This document shows, one piece after another, positions 20,120 through 29,978 of a DNA stretch of 64,000 bases (the first letter of the stretch is position 1; each line of letters opens with the position of its first letter). The stretch lies in assembly GCF_024347675.1 (NCBI RefSeq), contig NZ_AP024881.1, positions 744,001 to 808,000 on the forward strand, written 5' to 3'. Position numbers and translations under genes: made by a program. This stretch comes from Vibrio ishigakensis. GTDB lineage: Bacteria > Pseudomonadota > Gammaproteobacteria > Enterobacterales > Vibrionaceae. The notes beneath the pieces are model-generated. The model worked only from the letters and a program-made list of their open reading frames with translations, did not search any database and was not told where the DNA came from.

Positions 20120-21448
20120 CTAGCTGGCAAACATCTGGCTATGAAGCCTTTGCGCATAGCCATCCGTCATATTGGCGATATAGTCACAGATAACCCTTAA
20201 TCCTTGGTCGTGCTCATCTCTTGCTCTGCGCCATTTCACCTTAGTGGCATCGGGTAATAGTCGCTCTGGGTCGCCACTGAGTGCTTGGAAAAGATCGATA
20301 ATTACCTGCTGACCGCGATATTCGATGATCTGCACTGAGGTGGCTTGGATCACAAACTGGCTAACGAAGGTTTTGAATACCTGCAGTACCTCTAGCATTG
20401 GTGCTTTTAAGGTGGCGTTGAAGGCTAACAAGGGATGCATACCCTCACACTCGCTGACCTGTTTTAGTTCAGCACTGGTGAGTAGGGCATTCACTATACC
20501 GCCTATGGCATCCTTTCTAAGATAATGTTCTCCAGAGAAAAGCTGTTCGCTGAGTCTGTTGATATTGGCTTCAAACCAAGGGCTACCGCTCTGCGTTAGT
20601 TTGGGTTGGGCATGTTCCATCCATTGATGTCGACTAACCAGCCCAAGCACTATGGCATCTTCAAGGTCGTGAACACCGTAGGCAATGTCATCAGCTAACT
20701 CCATGATAGAGCAGTCTAAAGACTTCAACTTGGTGCGCTTAGGTCTATATCTATCGCCATTCGGAGAGTAAACCTGACAGAACTGCTCACGCTCTTCATC
20801 TGAAAATTCACTTAATACCCAATGAAAGTTTTTGCTGTCCACGTCATAGATGCCTTTTGCAGGCGTCCAGCGACTGGATTTAAGCTGCCTAGGGTTATCG
20901 ACACCGTCAGGTATGGAGTCTCGTTCGACCTGTGATAATAGGCTCGGGTATTTGATTAGACCGAGTAGGGTGCGCCTACAAAGATTCATACCGTGGTGCT
21001 GGGTGTATGGCTCCAATTGACTAACAATTCGGAAGGTTTGAGCGTTCCCCTCAAAACCGCCGTGCTCTCGCATCATATAGTTGAGCGCGACCTCTCCACC
21101 ATGACCAAAGGGTGGATGACCAATATCGTGAGCGAGACAAAGGGTTTCAACAAGGCTTTCTGGAGGCAGGATCTCTGCCTTCTCAGGATGCTTAGACTTT
21201 AGCTGGGCAAGAATACCGCCCCCTATCTGGGCGGCTTCCAAGGAATGAGTTAGTCGGGTTCGATGAAAGTCATTGCTACCTGTGCCATGGATCTGAGTCT
21301 TGGCTTGAAGGCGCCTGAACGCGGCGGAGTGTAATACTCTAGCCCTGTCTCGCTGATAGGCATCTCTATGGTCATTGGTTCTGGCTTTCTGCTCGTTATC
21401 GATGCGTTCAAGCCAGGTATCGGATAGATTGGTCAAAGGCAGATTCAC
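20120..21448 (-). CDS. dgt: dGTPase-family deoxynucleoside triphosphate triphosphohydrolase
   Basis: 442 residues. An HD-superfamily enzyme expected to cleave dNTPs to deoxynucleoside and triphosphate. Seen are the RRLQAKTQ region, the metal-binding His before THSLEAAQI, the HD pair in LAHDIGHPPFGHGGE and the C-terminal family helices. The start codon is GTG (21448-21446), which abuts the yfbR stop codon (TAAGTG), so the two nucleotide-hydrolase genes are translationally coupled. Whether dGTP or other dNTPs are preferred cannot be read from the sequence. Confidence 0.92.
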   Translation of the reverse strand: MNLPLTNLSDTWLERIDNEQKARTNDHRDAYQRDRARVLHSAAFRRLQAKTQIHGTGSNDFHRTRLTHSLEAAQIGGGILAQLKSKHPEKAEILPPESLVETLCLAHDIGHPPFGHGGEVALNYMMREHGGFEGNAQTFRIVSQLEPYTQHHGMNLCRRTLLGLIKYPSLLSQVERDSIPDGVDNPRQLKSSRWTPAKGIYDVDSKNFHWVLSEFSDEEREQFCQVYSPNGDRYRPKRTKLKSLDCSIMELADDIAYGVHDLEDAIVLGLVSRHQWMEHAQPKLTQSGSPWFEANINRLSEQLFSGEHYLRKDAIGGIVNALLTSAELKQVSECEGMHPLLAFNATLKAPMLEVLQVFKTFVSQFVIQATSVQIIEYRGQQVIIDLFQALSGDPERLLPDATKVKWRRARDEHDQGLRVICDYIANMTDGYAQRLHSQMFAS

Positions 21449-22036
21449 TTAGCTGATTTCATCCAATGTCAGTTCGAAGCTATTGGCAAAGGTACACAAG
21501 AAATAGCGCATCTCTTTGGACTCTCGGTCTTGTAGAGTCTTTTCTAGATTACGCTTGGCCGCCGCATATTCATGATTACCTGCTGAGAGCTCTTCGAGGC
21601 ATTTGAGATAGGCACAAATGGAGTCGGCTTGCTTCACCATCTGTTGCTCTTCTTCAGTGCATTTCCCTGAGATAAGGAAGGGTTCGAAGTCTTCCTTAAA
21701 CTCATCTGGCACCATAGAGAGAAGCTTCTGCTCGGCAGCGGCCTCTATCTTTTTGTATTCTTTTGCGATCTCAGGGTTATAGTATTTCACTGGTGTGGGC
21801 AAATCACCTGTCAGCACCTCACTGGTATCGTGATACATAGCCAGCACCGCCAATCTCTCTGGGTTTACCTGGCCCCCAAACTTCTTGTTTTTAATGACCC
21901 CAAGCGCGTGTGCCACAAAAGCTACTTGTAGGCTGTGCTCGGAAATATTTTCTGAAGATATCGAGCGCATTAAGGGCCAACGTTGAATAAGTTGCATGCG
22001 GGCAAGGTGAGCGAAGAAGTGACTTTGTTCGTGCAT
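21449..22036 (-). CDS. yfbR: 5'-deoxynucleotidase YfbR
   Basis: 195 residues. An HD-domain phosphatase that removes phosphate from deoxynucleoside 5'-monophosphates. Metal ligands are seen in SEHSLQVA and [20 protein letters not shown], the last being the family signature. It is directly upstream of dgt, with stop and start touching, giving a small operon for dNTP/dNMP pool control. Confidence 0.95.
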   Translation of the reverse strand: MHEQSHFFAHLARMQLIQRWPLMRSISSENISEHSLQVAFVAHALGVIKNKKFGGQVNPERLAVLAMYHDTSEVLTGDLPTPVKYYNPEIAKEYKKIEAAAEQKLLSMVPDEFKEDFEPFLISGKCTEEEQQMVKQADSICAYLKCLEELSAGNHEYAAAKRNLEKTLQDRESKEMRYFLCTFANSFELTLDEIS

Positions 22037-22064
22037 GATATTCCTTAAATTTGGCTAAGCCCTA

Positions 22065-22095
22065 AAAAACAAAAAGAGGCCAAAGGCCTCTTTTT
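22065..22095 (-). terminator. Terminator of alaA
   Basis: On the minus strand GAGGCC-TTT-GGCCTC followed by TTTTTGTTTTTT, starting right at the alaA stop codon. A-rich sequence on the other side makes it usable in both directions. It separates alaA from yfbR. Confidence 0.85.
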
Positions 22096-23310
22096 TTATT
22101 GTGTGTAGGTGCTGATAAAGCGCTCGAATCTACCGATTGCCATTTCCAAGTCTTCCACATGGGGCAGGGTAACGATTCTGAAGTGATCCGGTTTAGGCCA
22201 ATTAAACCCAGACCCTTGAACTAAAAGCACTTTTTCTTGTTTAAGAAAGTCTAGCACCATTTTCTGATCGTTATGGATTTTGTACATCTTAGGATCAAGC
22301 TTAGGGAATAGATACAAAGCCCCCTTGGGCTTGACGCAAGAAACCCCTGGAATCGAGGTGATCAGCTCGTGGGCTTTATCTCTTTGCTCAAGCAATCGAC
22401 CACCCGGCAAGATAAGCTCATTAATACTTTGGTAACCACCCAGTGCGGTTTGCACGGCATGCTGCATAGGCACGTTGGCACATAAACGCATAGAGGCAAG
22501 CATATCTAAGCCATCTACATAACCTTTGGCAAGGTGCTTAGGCCCACTTAGGAACATCCAGCCGCTACGAAAACCACAGATACGGTACGCTTTGGATAAA
22601 CCGTTGAAGGTTACTGTCACCACGTCTTCTGAAAGGGTCGCAATAGAGGTGTGAGTTGCACCATCGTAAAGAATCTTGTCGTAGATCTCATCGGCAAAGA
22701 TGATCAGGTTGTGCTGGCGAGCAATCTCAACAACCTTGAGTAGGAAGTCACGGCTATACACGGCACCCGTTGGGTTATTTGGGTTGATCAGTACGATACC
22801 GCGAGTCTTTGGAGTGATCTTTGCCTTGATGTCTTCAAGATCTGGGAACCAGTCAGACTCTTCGTCGCAGATATAATGAACAGGGTTGCCACCTGATAGC
22901 GATACTGCTGCAGTCCATAGCGGATAGTCTGGTGCTGGTACTAGCATTTCATCGCCATTATTCAGCAACGCTTGCATTGCCATCACGATAAGTTCAGATA
23001 CACCGTTACCCATGTATACATCTTCAACATCAAGGGAGCGAAGTCCTTTGCGTTGATAGTATTGAACCACAGCTTTACGTGCAGAATAGATGCCCTTTGA
23101 GTCGCAATAACCCTGAGAAGTAGGGAGGTTGCGCAGCACATCTACTAAGATTTCATCGGGTGTATCGAAGCCAAATGGGGCGGGGTTACCAATGTTTAGC
23201 TTTAGAATTTTGTGCCCCTCCTCTTCCATGCGTTTAGCATGCTTGAGTACAGGACCACGAATGTCATAGCATACACTATCGAGTTTTGACGACATCTCGA
23301 TATTATTCAT
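22096..23310 (-). CDS. alaA: Alanine transaminase AlaA (class I/II PLP aminotransferase)
   Basis: 404 residues, the size of E. coli AlaA (YfbQ, 405), which transfers an amino group from glutamate to pyruvate to make alanine. Visible are the cofactor-binding NPNNPTGAVY, the DEIYDKI segment, the PLP lysine in GLSKAYRICGFRSGW and the C-terminal Arg region HFRIVTLP. It sits between yfbR and menF as in V. cholerae and has its own terminator. Confidence 0.95.
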   Translation of the reverse strand: MNNIEMSSKLDSVCYDIRGPVLKHAKRMEEEGHKILKLNIGNPAPFGFDTPDEILVDVLRNLPTSQGYCDSKGIYSARKAVVQYYQRKGLRSLDVEDVYMGNGVSELIVMAMQALLNNGDEMLVPAPDYPLWTAAVSLSGGNPVHYICDEESDWFPDLEDIKAKITPKTRGIVLINPNNPTGAVYSRDFLLKVVEIARQHNLIIFADEIYDKILYDGATHTSIATLSEDVVTVTFNGLSKAYRICGFRSGWMFLSGPKHLAKGYVDGLDMLASMRLCANVPMQHAVQTALGGYQSINELILPGGRLLEQRDKAHELITSIPGVSCVKPKGALYLFPKLDPKMYKIHNDQKMVLDFLKQEKVLLVQGSGFNWPKPDHFRIVTLPHVEDLEMAIGRFERFISTYTQ

Positions 23311-23550
23311 TGTTAACCCTTAGATTTATCTGGTGTGAATAAGATCAAATTACACCAATTCCCCAACTTTTAGTAGAAAAATCTGTACTAAGTAACTGAG
23401 TTAATACGTAAATCTAAACAAGAATTTTTGCTTCAGGTATAAAATCAAAGTTTGCTCTAGAATTGAAAGTAAGTGGCTTGATCTGATGGGTTAAGCGACC
23501 TAGAGTAAGCGCACTGCAATTCATATAAAAACAGAGAGTTAGAGGTAACC

Positions 23551-24855
23551 TTGCCTAACTTGGTTCACGCCATTCAAACGTTGCTAGAGGAAGTCGAAGC
23601 CGCTTCCATTGAAACCACGCGTATCGAATTACCCATAGAGTCAGTGCACGCGGATCATGTCGTGCCTTGGATGGCGAAACAGGCCGTCTTTCCTAAGTTT
23701 TACTGGCAGTCTAGGGACACCACCGAAGAAACTGTAGCCCTTGGTCAGGCACGTACCTTCAGTGATATTAACCCTGCCTACTCTGTTTTAAGTAGCAATC
23801 AAAGAATCTGGGGCGGCTATGCTTTTCCGCGTTCAAGCAAGCATGATGCTTGTTTGTCATCCTACTTTTTCCTACCTCAGATTGAGCTTCTAAGGCGTCG
23901 TGATCAATGGTTTATCGCAGCCAATCTTTTGGAAGATAAGGACTCACTGCGCAGAGCAATCCATAGACTTAGCACTGACCTGACTGCTGGTTTTAATCAG
24001 ATGCCCGATGTGGAGTCGGTGCAACACACTCCCAGTAAAGAGCATTGGGAGCGTAACGTGAACCTTGCGCTCAAGACCATTGAAGGGACTGAACTGAAAA
24101 AGGTGGTGTTAGCAAGGCAGACGGTAATCAGTCTAAGTGCACCCATGCAGGGCTATGAGCTTCTAGACCTTAGCCGTCAGCAAAATCGCCACAGCTTCCA
24201 TTTCTTGATGCAATTAGATGCCGAGCACGCCTTTATAGGTTCGACACCAGAGCGCCTATACAGTCGCAGAGGCAGCCTGCTTGAAACTGAAGCACTTGCA
24301 GGCACTATTGGTCGTGACGCTAACCCTTCTCAAGACCTTGAGCTTGCGAATTGGCTTATTCAGGATGAGAAAAACCTTCAAGAAAACCAATACGTTGTCG
24401 ATGATATCATCGAGCGTTTAACGCCATTCTGCCAGCGAGTGGATGTGGAACAAGAACCTCGTCTGGTGCGCCTTCGTAGGGTCCAGCATCTTAAGCGCCA
24501 TATACAGGCAGAGCTTACCGCCCATGCTGATAGAAGCAAGCTTCTACAAGCGTTGCAGCCAACGGCAGCCGTAGCCGGCTTGCCTCGCGGTCAGGCTCTT
24601 GAGTTTATTGAACAAAACGAACCCTTTTCCCGCGCATGGTATGCAGGGTCTGTAGGCTATATCAGCGAAACTGAAGCTGAGTTCTGTGTCGCTATCCGAA
24701 GTGCCTTGGTGCAAGGGAAACGTCTGAGTCTGTTTGCCGGGGCTGGCATAGTCCCTGGCTCGCACGCTGAGCACGAATGGCAGGAGCTGGACAAAAAGAT
24801 GTCGACACTGCTGAGCCTTATCACTGAGCAAAGTATCCTGGAACAAGCGTCATGA
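23551..24855 (+). CDS. menF: Isochorismate synthase MenF
   Basis: 434 residues. Converts chorismate to isochorismate, the first step of menaquinone synthesis. The chorismate-binding fold shows KKVVLARQ, GSTPERLY, LAGTIGRD and the C-terminal FCVAIRSAL and LFAGAGIVPGS motifs. The start is TTG at 23551 with AGAGG five bases upstream. It overlaps menD by four bases (ATGA), so translation is coupled. It is first in menF-menD-menH-menC-menE. Confidence 0.95.
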   Translation: MPNLVHAIQTLLEEVEAASIETTRIELPIESVHADHVVPWMAKQAVFPKFYWQSRDTTEETVALGQARTFSDINPAYSVLSSNQRIWGGYAFPRSSKHDACLSSYFFLPQIELLRRRDQWFIAANLLEDKDSLRRAIHRLSTDLTAGFNQMPDVESVQHTPSKEHWERNVNLALKTIEGTELKKVVLARQTVISLSAPMQGYELLDLSRQQNRHSFHFLMQLDAEHAFIGSTPERLYSRRGSLLETEALAGTIGRDANPSQDLELANWLIQDEKNLQENQYVVDDIIERLTPFCQRVDVEQEPRLVRLRRVQHLKRHIQAELTAHADRSKLLQALQPTAAVAGLPRGQALEFIEQNEPFSRAWYAGSVGYISETEAEFCVAIRSALVQGKRLSLFAGAGIVPGSHAEHEWQELDKKMSTLLSLITEQSILEQAS

Positions 24856-26546
24856 TCTCAATCAACGCATTGGGGCAGGCGCAGTTAAATCGTGTTTGGA
24901 GCGCGACTTTATTAGAAGAGTTAACACGATTTGGTGTCTCTGAGGTATGCGTTGCTCCCGGTTCTCGTTCCACGCCTCTAACTCTAGAGGCCGAACTTAA
25001 CCCAAAGCTTAATCTGCATACTCATTTTGATGAGCGCGGCTTAGGTTTTTACGCGCTTGGTATGGCTAAGGCGAGCAAGGCGCCGGTTGCTGTAGTGGTG
25101 ACCTCAGGTACCGCAGTCGCCAATCTGCTCCCTGCGGTGGCAGAAGCAAACCTTACCGGAGAGAAGTTAATACTGCTGACTGCGGATCGCCCCATAGACT
25201 TAGTAGGTTGTGGTGCCAACCAGGCGATAGTGCAATCCAATATATTTTCTAGTCATGTGGTTAGAAGCGTTGAACTGCCTAGTCCAAGCCCGCAGCAGAG
25301 TTTTGATTGGCTACTCAGCACCCTAGATGATGCTTTGTTCGCTCAAGTGGGCGGCCCTATACATATCAATTGCGCCTTTCCTGAGCCTTTGTATACAGAA
25401 GAGCCTATTGTTCTTGCTGATATAGACGAAGTTCCGAAAAATTGGCTAGAGTCTGTCACCAGTTATAGCGATGACTTTACTCGCAGTAACGCTAGATTCG
25501 ATTTAGAGCAATGGCTTTCAACCCACCACAACCGCAAGGGGTTGATTGTGGTGGGAAGCACCACTCTTGGGCAGGCAACACATGCGAAAGCACTTTCTGA
25601 AGAGCTTGGCTGGCCAATCTTGTGTGACCCGCAATCGGGTCAGAGCTCAGACTGGGCGAGTTATGATGTTTGGCTGCAAGGTTCGATGGCGAACAAAGCT
25701 CTAGCTCAGTGTGAGGTCATTCTTCAATTTGGTGCTCGATTGGTTTCAAAGCGCTTACTCGCCTTTATCAAGAAGCAGGCTGGAACTTGGTCTCCGGACC
25801 GCTATTTATTGGTCAGCGATGAACCTAGCAGGCTTAACCCAGACCATTTACCCATGACTCGTGCCCATGGCGTCAGCTGGCCCAAAACACTAATGAACAG
25901 TGATACCTCGGGGTGGGGTAATGGCTTGAAGAAATGGAAAGAGGTCGTTTCTTCACAGGTAAATGCGCACGCCTCAGAGGCTCTGTCTGAACTGGAACTC
26001 ACCAGTAAACTCTCAGAGCTCAGTGAAGAATATAACCTGTTTATCGGCAACAGCTTAGGCGTTCGCTTGGTGGATATGTTCTCCCAACATGCCCTAGGTG
26101 AGGTCTACTCGAATCGCGGTGCGTCGGGTATCGATGGCCTTGTTGCTACCTGTGCCGGGGTTTCCAGTGCTATCGGTGAACGAACCCTTCTAATGCTGGG
26201 TGATACCTCGCTACTTCACGATCTCAATTCACTGTCCCTGCATAGAGACAAGAACAACCTTATCTTGGTCATCAACAATGATGGGGGCGCTATCTTCGAC
26301 ATGCTTCCTGTGGATGCCTCACATAAGCAGAAACTGTATCAAATGCCACATGGCTATCAGTTTGAGCATGCGGCTAAGCAGTTTGGTTTGGACTATGCGC
26401 AAGTCGCCGAATTCGAAACTCTGAAGACTAAGATCTCTGAGCACAGAGATTCCGGTACCAATACCTTGCTCATTGAAGTCATCACCCCCCCAGAGCAAGC
26501 GACTGAGCATATTCGCGCCATCACTGCCAAGATACGCGCACTCTGA
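24852..26546 (+). CDS. menD: SEPHCHC synthase MenD
   Basis: 564-residue thiamin-diphosphate enzyme that joins 2-oxoglutarate and isochorismate to 2-succinyl-5-enolpyruvyl-6-hydroxy-3-cyclohexene-1-carboxylate. The N-terminal VCVAPGSRSTPLTLE is the family signature. The ThDP/metal-binding region is GDTSLLHDLNSL to NNDGGAIFDMLP. It overlaps menF by four bases; menH starts one base after its stop codon. Confidence 0.96.
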   Translation: MISINALGQAQLNRVWSATLLEELTRFGVSEVCVAPGSRSTPLTLEAELNPKLNLHTHFDERGLGFYALGMAKASKAPVAVVVTSGTAVANLLPAVAEANLTGEKLILLTADRPIDLVGCGANQAIVQSNIFSSHVVRSVELPSPSPQQSFDWLLSTLDDALFAQVGGPIHINCAFPEPLYTEEPIVLADIDEVPKNWLESVTSYSDDFTRSNARFDLEQWLSTHHNRKGLIVVGSTTLGQATHAKALSEELGWPILCDPQSGQSSDWASYDVWLQGSMANKALAQCEVILQFGARLVSKRLLAFIKKQAGTWSPDRYLLVSDEPSRLNPDHLPMTRAHGVSWPKTLMNSDTSGWGNGLKKWKEVVSSQVNAHASEALSELELTSKLSELSEEYNLFIGNSLGVRLVDMFSQHALGEVYSNRGASGIDGLVATCAGVSSAIGERTLLMLGDTSLLHDLNSLSLHRDKNNLILVINNDGGAIFDMLPVDASHKQKLYQMPHGYQFEHAAKQFGLDYAQVAEFETLKTKISEHRDSGTNTLLIEVITPPEQATEHIRAITAKIRAL

Positions 26547-26547
26547 T

Positions 26548-27318
26548 ATGAGCAAGCGTACCAAGGTCAATATTGTATTTGTGCATGGTTTTCTGGGTAG
26601 CAGTGAAGACTGGAGTCAGGTGATCTCTCAATTACCAAGTTGGGCTGAGGGGCACTGTATTGACCTTCCAGGTCACGGTAAAAACCAAGATCTAGAGCCA
26701 AAATCTTTGGATGATTTCTCTTCCTATCTACTCTCAGCGCTCAAGCCTCTTACGAAGTCAAAACGCCCCCTCGTGCTGGTGGGATATTCACTTGGCGCAA
26801 GGGTACTCATGTACAGTTTGACCCCACAAGTGTGCGCCAGTTTGAATATTCGTAAGCTGGTGGTTGAGGGTGGAAACTTTGGCCTGCTTCGCCGGTCTGA
26901 TAGAGAGACGCGTTGGCACAACGATAGCGCTTGGATTGAACGCTTTACCCATGACCCCATTGCAGAGGTTCTTGAGGATTGGTATCGCCAGCCAGTTTTC
27001 TCTCACCTGACTCAAACTCAAAGAGCTAAGTTGGTGGAGGAGCGGTCTCACAATAGTGGCGCGGCGCTAGCTAAGGTGATGCGAGCAAGCTCACTGGCTA
27101 AGCAGCCTTATTTGATGCCGAGATTGGAAGGTTTACCAATGGCGTTTGTGGTAGGCGAGAAAGATACCAAGTTTAGACATTTATATAGGGAATTTGGTCT
27201 TAAATATCATCTAGTTGAAGATGCTGGGCACAATGCCCACAAGGAGCAACCACAGAAATTTATCACGGTTCTGACGCAGATTTTGAGTGATGAATTAGAC
27301 TCTTCCCTGAAGACTTAG
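26548..27318 (+). CDS. menH: SHCHC synthase MenH (alpha/beta hydrolase)
   Basis: 256 residues. Eliminates pyruvate from the MenD product to give 2-succinyl-6-hydroxy-2,4-cyclohexadiene-1-carboxylate. Alpha/beta-hydrolase motifs: FVHGFLGSSEDW (oxyanion region), the nucleophile elbow GYSLGAR and the catalytic His in EDAGHNAHKEQP. I place the start at ATG 26548, right after the menD stop. A longer frame from 26473 would overlap menD by 74 bases and lacks a ribosome site. menC follows 18 bases later. Confidence 0.92.
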   Translation: MSKRTKVNIVFVHGFLGSSEDWSQVISQLPSWAEGHCIDLPGHGKNQDLEPKSLDDFSSYLLSALKPLTKSKRPLVLVGYSLGARVLMYSLTPQVCASLNIRKLVVEGGNFGLLRRSDRETRWHNDSAWIERFTHDPIAEVLEDWYRQPVFSHLTQTQRAKLVEERSHNSGAALAKVMRASSLAKQPYLMPRLEGLPMAFVVGEKDTKFRHLYREFGLKYHLVEDAGHNAHKEQPQKFITVLTQILSDELDSSLKT

Positions 27319-27336
27319 CTTAGGAAAATAATAACG

Positions 27337-28335
27337 ATGAGAAAGGCTAATATTTACCACTACCAGTTGCCAATGGACAGCGGGGTGGTATTGAGAGATA
27401 AGAAACTGACCCAAAGAGAGGGGTGGATCGTCGAGCTAGTCGAGGACAATAAAACAGGCCTAGGTGAAGTTGCCCCGCTTCCTGGCTTTAGTATCGAAAC
27501 CTTAGACCAAGCATTCACTGAGACCGTCTCTAGGCTTTCAAGATGGGTAGAGGGTGAAGCCCTAGATAGTCATTCAAGCCTGCCATCTGTGGCTTGGGGT
27601 TTATCTATGGCGGAGTATGAACTGCAAGGCTTACTGCGAGAAGAAGGCTTCTATCAGGTTGCGCCGCTCTGCTCAGGTGACCCTGACGACCTGCTACCTG
27701 CACTAAGCCAGCTCCCGGGAGAGAAGATAGCCAAGATCAAGGTTGGCCTTTATGAGCCTATCCGCGATGGCATCTTGGTAAACCTATTTCTAGAATCCAT
27801 TCCAGACCTTCATTTGCGATTAGATGCGAACCGTTCTTGGAGTCTTGAAAAGGCGAATCAGTTTGCCAAGTATGTGAAGCCGGATAATCGCTCACGTATT
27901 CGCTTTCTAGAAGAGCCATGCTTGAAGCCAAGCGATAGCATCACCTTTGCTATAGAGAGCGGAATGGCGATTGCGTGGGATGAAACCCTGCAAAATGCAG
28001 TGAAGAATCCTGACTTCTCTTTTGGGCAACTCACCGGTGCTAAGGCGATAGTTATCAAGCCGAGCTTGGTAGGGAATATCGACCGCTGTATTCATCTGAT
28101 TGAAGAGGCGCAGTCTCTTGGTCTGACTGCAGTGGTAAGCTCTAGCCTAGAATCTAGCTTAGGTCTTACCCAATTAGCTCGATTTGCTAAGCAGTTTACC
28201 CCAATGACCTTACCGGGCTTAGATACCCTTCAGCTGTTCCAAAAGCAGCTTCATACCCCATGGCCAGGCAGTGAATTGCCTATCGCTAGCCTTGCTGAGC
28301 AAACCATGGTTTGGCACCAGCAAAGTGACGCGTAA
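27337..28335 (+). CDS. menC: o-Succinylbenzoate synthase MenC
   Basis: 332 residues, enolase superfamily. Dehydrates SHCHC to o-succinylbenzoate. Catalytic KIKVG (KxK), the metal ligands in LRLDANRSW, FLEEP and AWDE, and the lysine in VIKPSL are all present. AGGAAA lies upstream of the ATG. In V. cholerae menB lies between menH and menC; here the gap is 18 bases and menB is absent. Confidence 0.94.
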   Translation: MRKANIYHYQLPMDSGVVLRDKKLTQREGWIVELVEDNKTGLGEVAPLPGFSIETLDQAFTETVSRLSRWVEGEALDSHSSLPSVAWGLSMAEYELQGLLREEGFYQVAPLCSGDPDDLLPALSQLPGEKIAKIKVGLYEPIRDGILVNLFLESIPDLHLRLDANRSWSLEKANQFAKYVKPDNRSRIRFLEEPCLKPSDSITFAIESGMAIAWDETLQNAVKNPDFSFGQLTGAKAIVIKPSLVGNIDRCIHLIEEAQSLGLTAVVSSSLESSLGLTQLARFAKQFTPMTLPGLDTLQLFQKQLHTPWPGSELPIASLAEQTMVWHQQSDA

Positions 28336-29680
28336 AAGCCCACTAGCGGTAAGAAAAGCCTCCAGTAACCTTGCCCTTGTATGTAACAAGGGCGACTTCA
28401 CTTGGCATCAGTTAGCCCAGCATGTCGGCGGAATTCAACTACAGCTTGAAGAAAAAGGTTTTGTTAAAGGTGATGTGCTGTTGGCAATCACACCGCACAG
28501 CTCCTTTGAATTGATCCTTGTTTATCTGGCTTGCATCGAACAGGGAGTTACCTGTGCGCTAGTACCTGAACTGCCTACCCCTGAATTAGATAAGCGCATT
28601 CAAACCTCTGGAGCAAAAGCTGTATTCCTTTGCCCAAATACATCTCTGACACTTGATGGAGCCCTAGAGATTGATTTTGCTTTAGAGCAGGGGCTTGAAA
28701 CGCAGAACTACTCCGAGCAAAACCTCACCAGCCTTATCTTTACCTCAGGCTCAACTGGAGAGCCTAAGGCTGTCGCCCACAGCGTGCATAACCATTTGAG
28801 CTCTGCCAGTGGTATCCAAGGTGCGCTCATGTTTGACGCATCCAGCCGTTGGCTTTTGTCGCTACCCATGTTCCATGTTTCTGGTCTAGCGATTGTATGG
28901 CGCTGGCTGTTTTCGGGCTGCATCATAAAGCTCAAACAGGGCAAGGCTCTTGAGCTTGACGGCATTACTCACACATCTATGGTGCCGACTCAATTGCAGC
29001 GAGCTTTGGACTCAGGGAATTTGGGTAACCTTAAAACTGTCCTTCTCGGTGGCGCCATCATTCCGCATCAACTAGCTATCGAAGCCGCTAAGTTTGGAGT
29101 GAGAACCTGGGCAGGCTATGGTATGACGGAGATGGCCTCTACCGTGACAGCAAAACAGGTCAATGAGATAGATAGTGTTGGCACAGTTCTGCCTAATCGT
29201 GAATTGAAACTAGAGCAAGATAGGATCTGGGTTAGGGGTGACACCTTGGCCCAAGGCTATTGGCAAAGAGGTGAGTTAACACCTCTAACTCTAAAAGATG
29301 GCTGGTTTGATACCAAAGACTTGGGGTACTGGATAGGTAATGAGCTTTGCATTGCTGGTCGTGCCGATAATATGTTCATCTCCGGTGGCGAAAACATTCA
29401 CTGTGAAGAAATAGAGAGAGTACTTCTTAGTCATCCTGATGTTGAGCAGGCTTTTATTATTCCAGTTGAAGACGTCACCTTTGGTCATAGACCTGTCGCT
29501 ATGATTTTGGGGCCTGATGAGCTTAACCAAGAATTGAAACAAGAGCTTCAAAATCACTGTGCGCGAACCCTGCAAAGGTTCAAGCTCCCGCAAGACTACC
29601 ATCTGATACCACCAAAATTCTTATCCCAAGGCATCAAGGTTTCGCGTAAGAAACTGGCTGAATATCTAAGTAGTTTTTGA
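28325..29680 (+). CDS. menE: o-Succinylbenzoate--CoA ligase MenE
   Basis: 451 residues from my chosen start, the same length as E. coli MenE. Adenylate-forming enzyme that activates o-succinylbenzoate with ATP and CoA. Motifs: phosphate loop FTSGSTGEPKAV, AGYGMTEMAS, GWFDTKDLG, GRADNMFISGGENI and the C-terminal lysine region KVSRKKL. The open frame extends to a GTG at 28271 inside menC; I prefer the GTG at 28325, an 11-base overlap with menC, though neither has a clear ribosome site. It is the last men gene; its product is the substrate of the missing MenB. Confidence 0.93.
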   Translation: MTRKSPLAVRKASSNLALVCNKGDFTWHQLAQHVGGIQLQLEEKGFVKGDVLLAITPHSSFELILVYLACIEQGVTCALVPELPTPELDKRIQTSGAKAVFLCPNTSLTLDGALEIDFALEQGLETQNYSEQNLTSLIFTSGSTGEPKAVAHSVHNHLSSASGIQGALMFDASSRWLLSLPMFHVSGLAIVWRWLFSGCIIKLKQGKALELDGITHTSMVPTQLQRALDSGNLGNLKTVLLGGAIIPHQLAIEAAKFGVRTWAGYGMTEMASTVTAKQVNEIDSVGTVLPNRELKLEQDRIWVRGDTLAQGYWQRGELTPLTLKDGWFDTKDLGYWIGNELCIAGRADNMFISGGENIHCEEIERVLLSHPDVEQAFIIPVEDVTFGHRPVAMILGPDELNQELKQELQNHCARTLQRFKLPQDYHLIPPKFLSQGIKVSRKKLAEYLSSF

Positions 29681-29684
29681 GCAA

Positions 29685-29710
29685 CTCATAATCGAATTTG
29701 TTATGAGATA
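29685..29710. other. Hairpin after menE
   Basis: CTCATAA and TTATGAG pair around an eight-base loop just after the menE stop. There is no immediate T-run, although a six-T run lies about 15 bases further on. It may be an RNA 3'-end structure or an operator. Confidence 0.35.
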
Positions 29711-29783
29711 GAGCAAAAGGGAATTTTTTCAAAGCCTTATACAAGCGCATAATTCCTTCCAACAAGGCAGTTTGGAATGAATT

Positions 29784-29978
29784 ATGAAATGGATATGGGC
29801 ATTGGTGGCAAGCTGCTTGATTGTGGCGCTACTTAATGAAGGCTTGGTAGGTTCGATAGCGGAAGCGCTAGGGTATGGCTTTGCTCTGTTTGGCGCATAC
29901 AAATTAGGCTCACCGAAAAAGGCGAGCCTAAGAATGAAGTCTAGGGTGACACCGAGTCAGTACGACAAGGTGTTATAG
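29784..29978 (+). CDS. Small hydrophobic membrane protein, 64 aa, unknown
   Basis: 64 residues. One or two membrane helices ([14 protein letters not shown] and the [17 protein letters not shown] segment) are followed by a basic tail ([10 protein letters not shown]). The ATG has TTGGAA upstream at reasonable distance. It lies between menE and the convergent yeiH and overlaps the yeiH end by six bases. No family recognised. The membrane pattern and ribosome site favour a real gene, but the short length leaves doubt. Confidence 0.5.
   Translation: MKWIWALVASCLIVALLNEGLVGSIAEALGYGFALFGAYKLGSPKKASLRMKSRVTPSQYDKVL

Noticed and set aside
26473..26547. Longer N-terminus for MenH.
   Set aside because: It would overlap menD by 74 bases without a ribosome site; the ATG at 26548 gives the normal MenH start.
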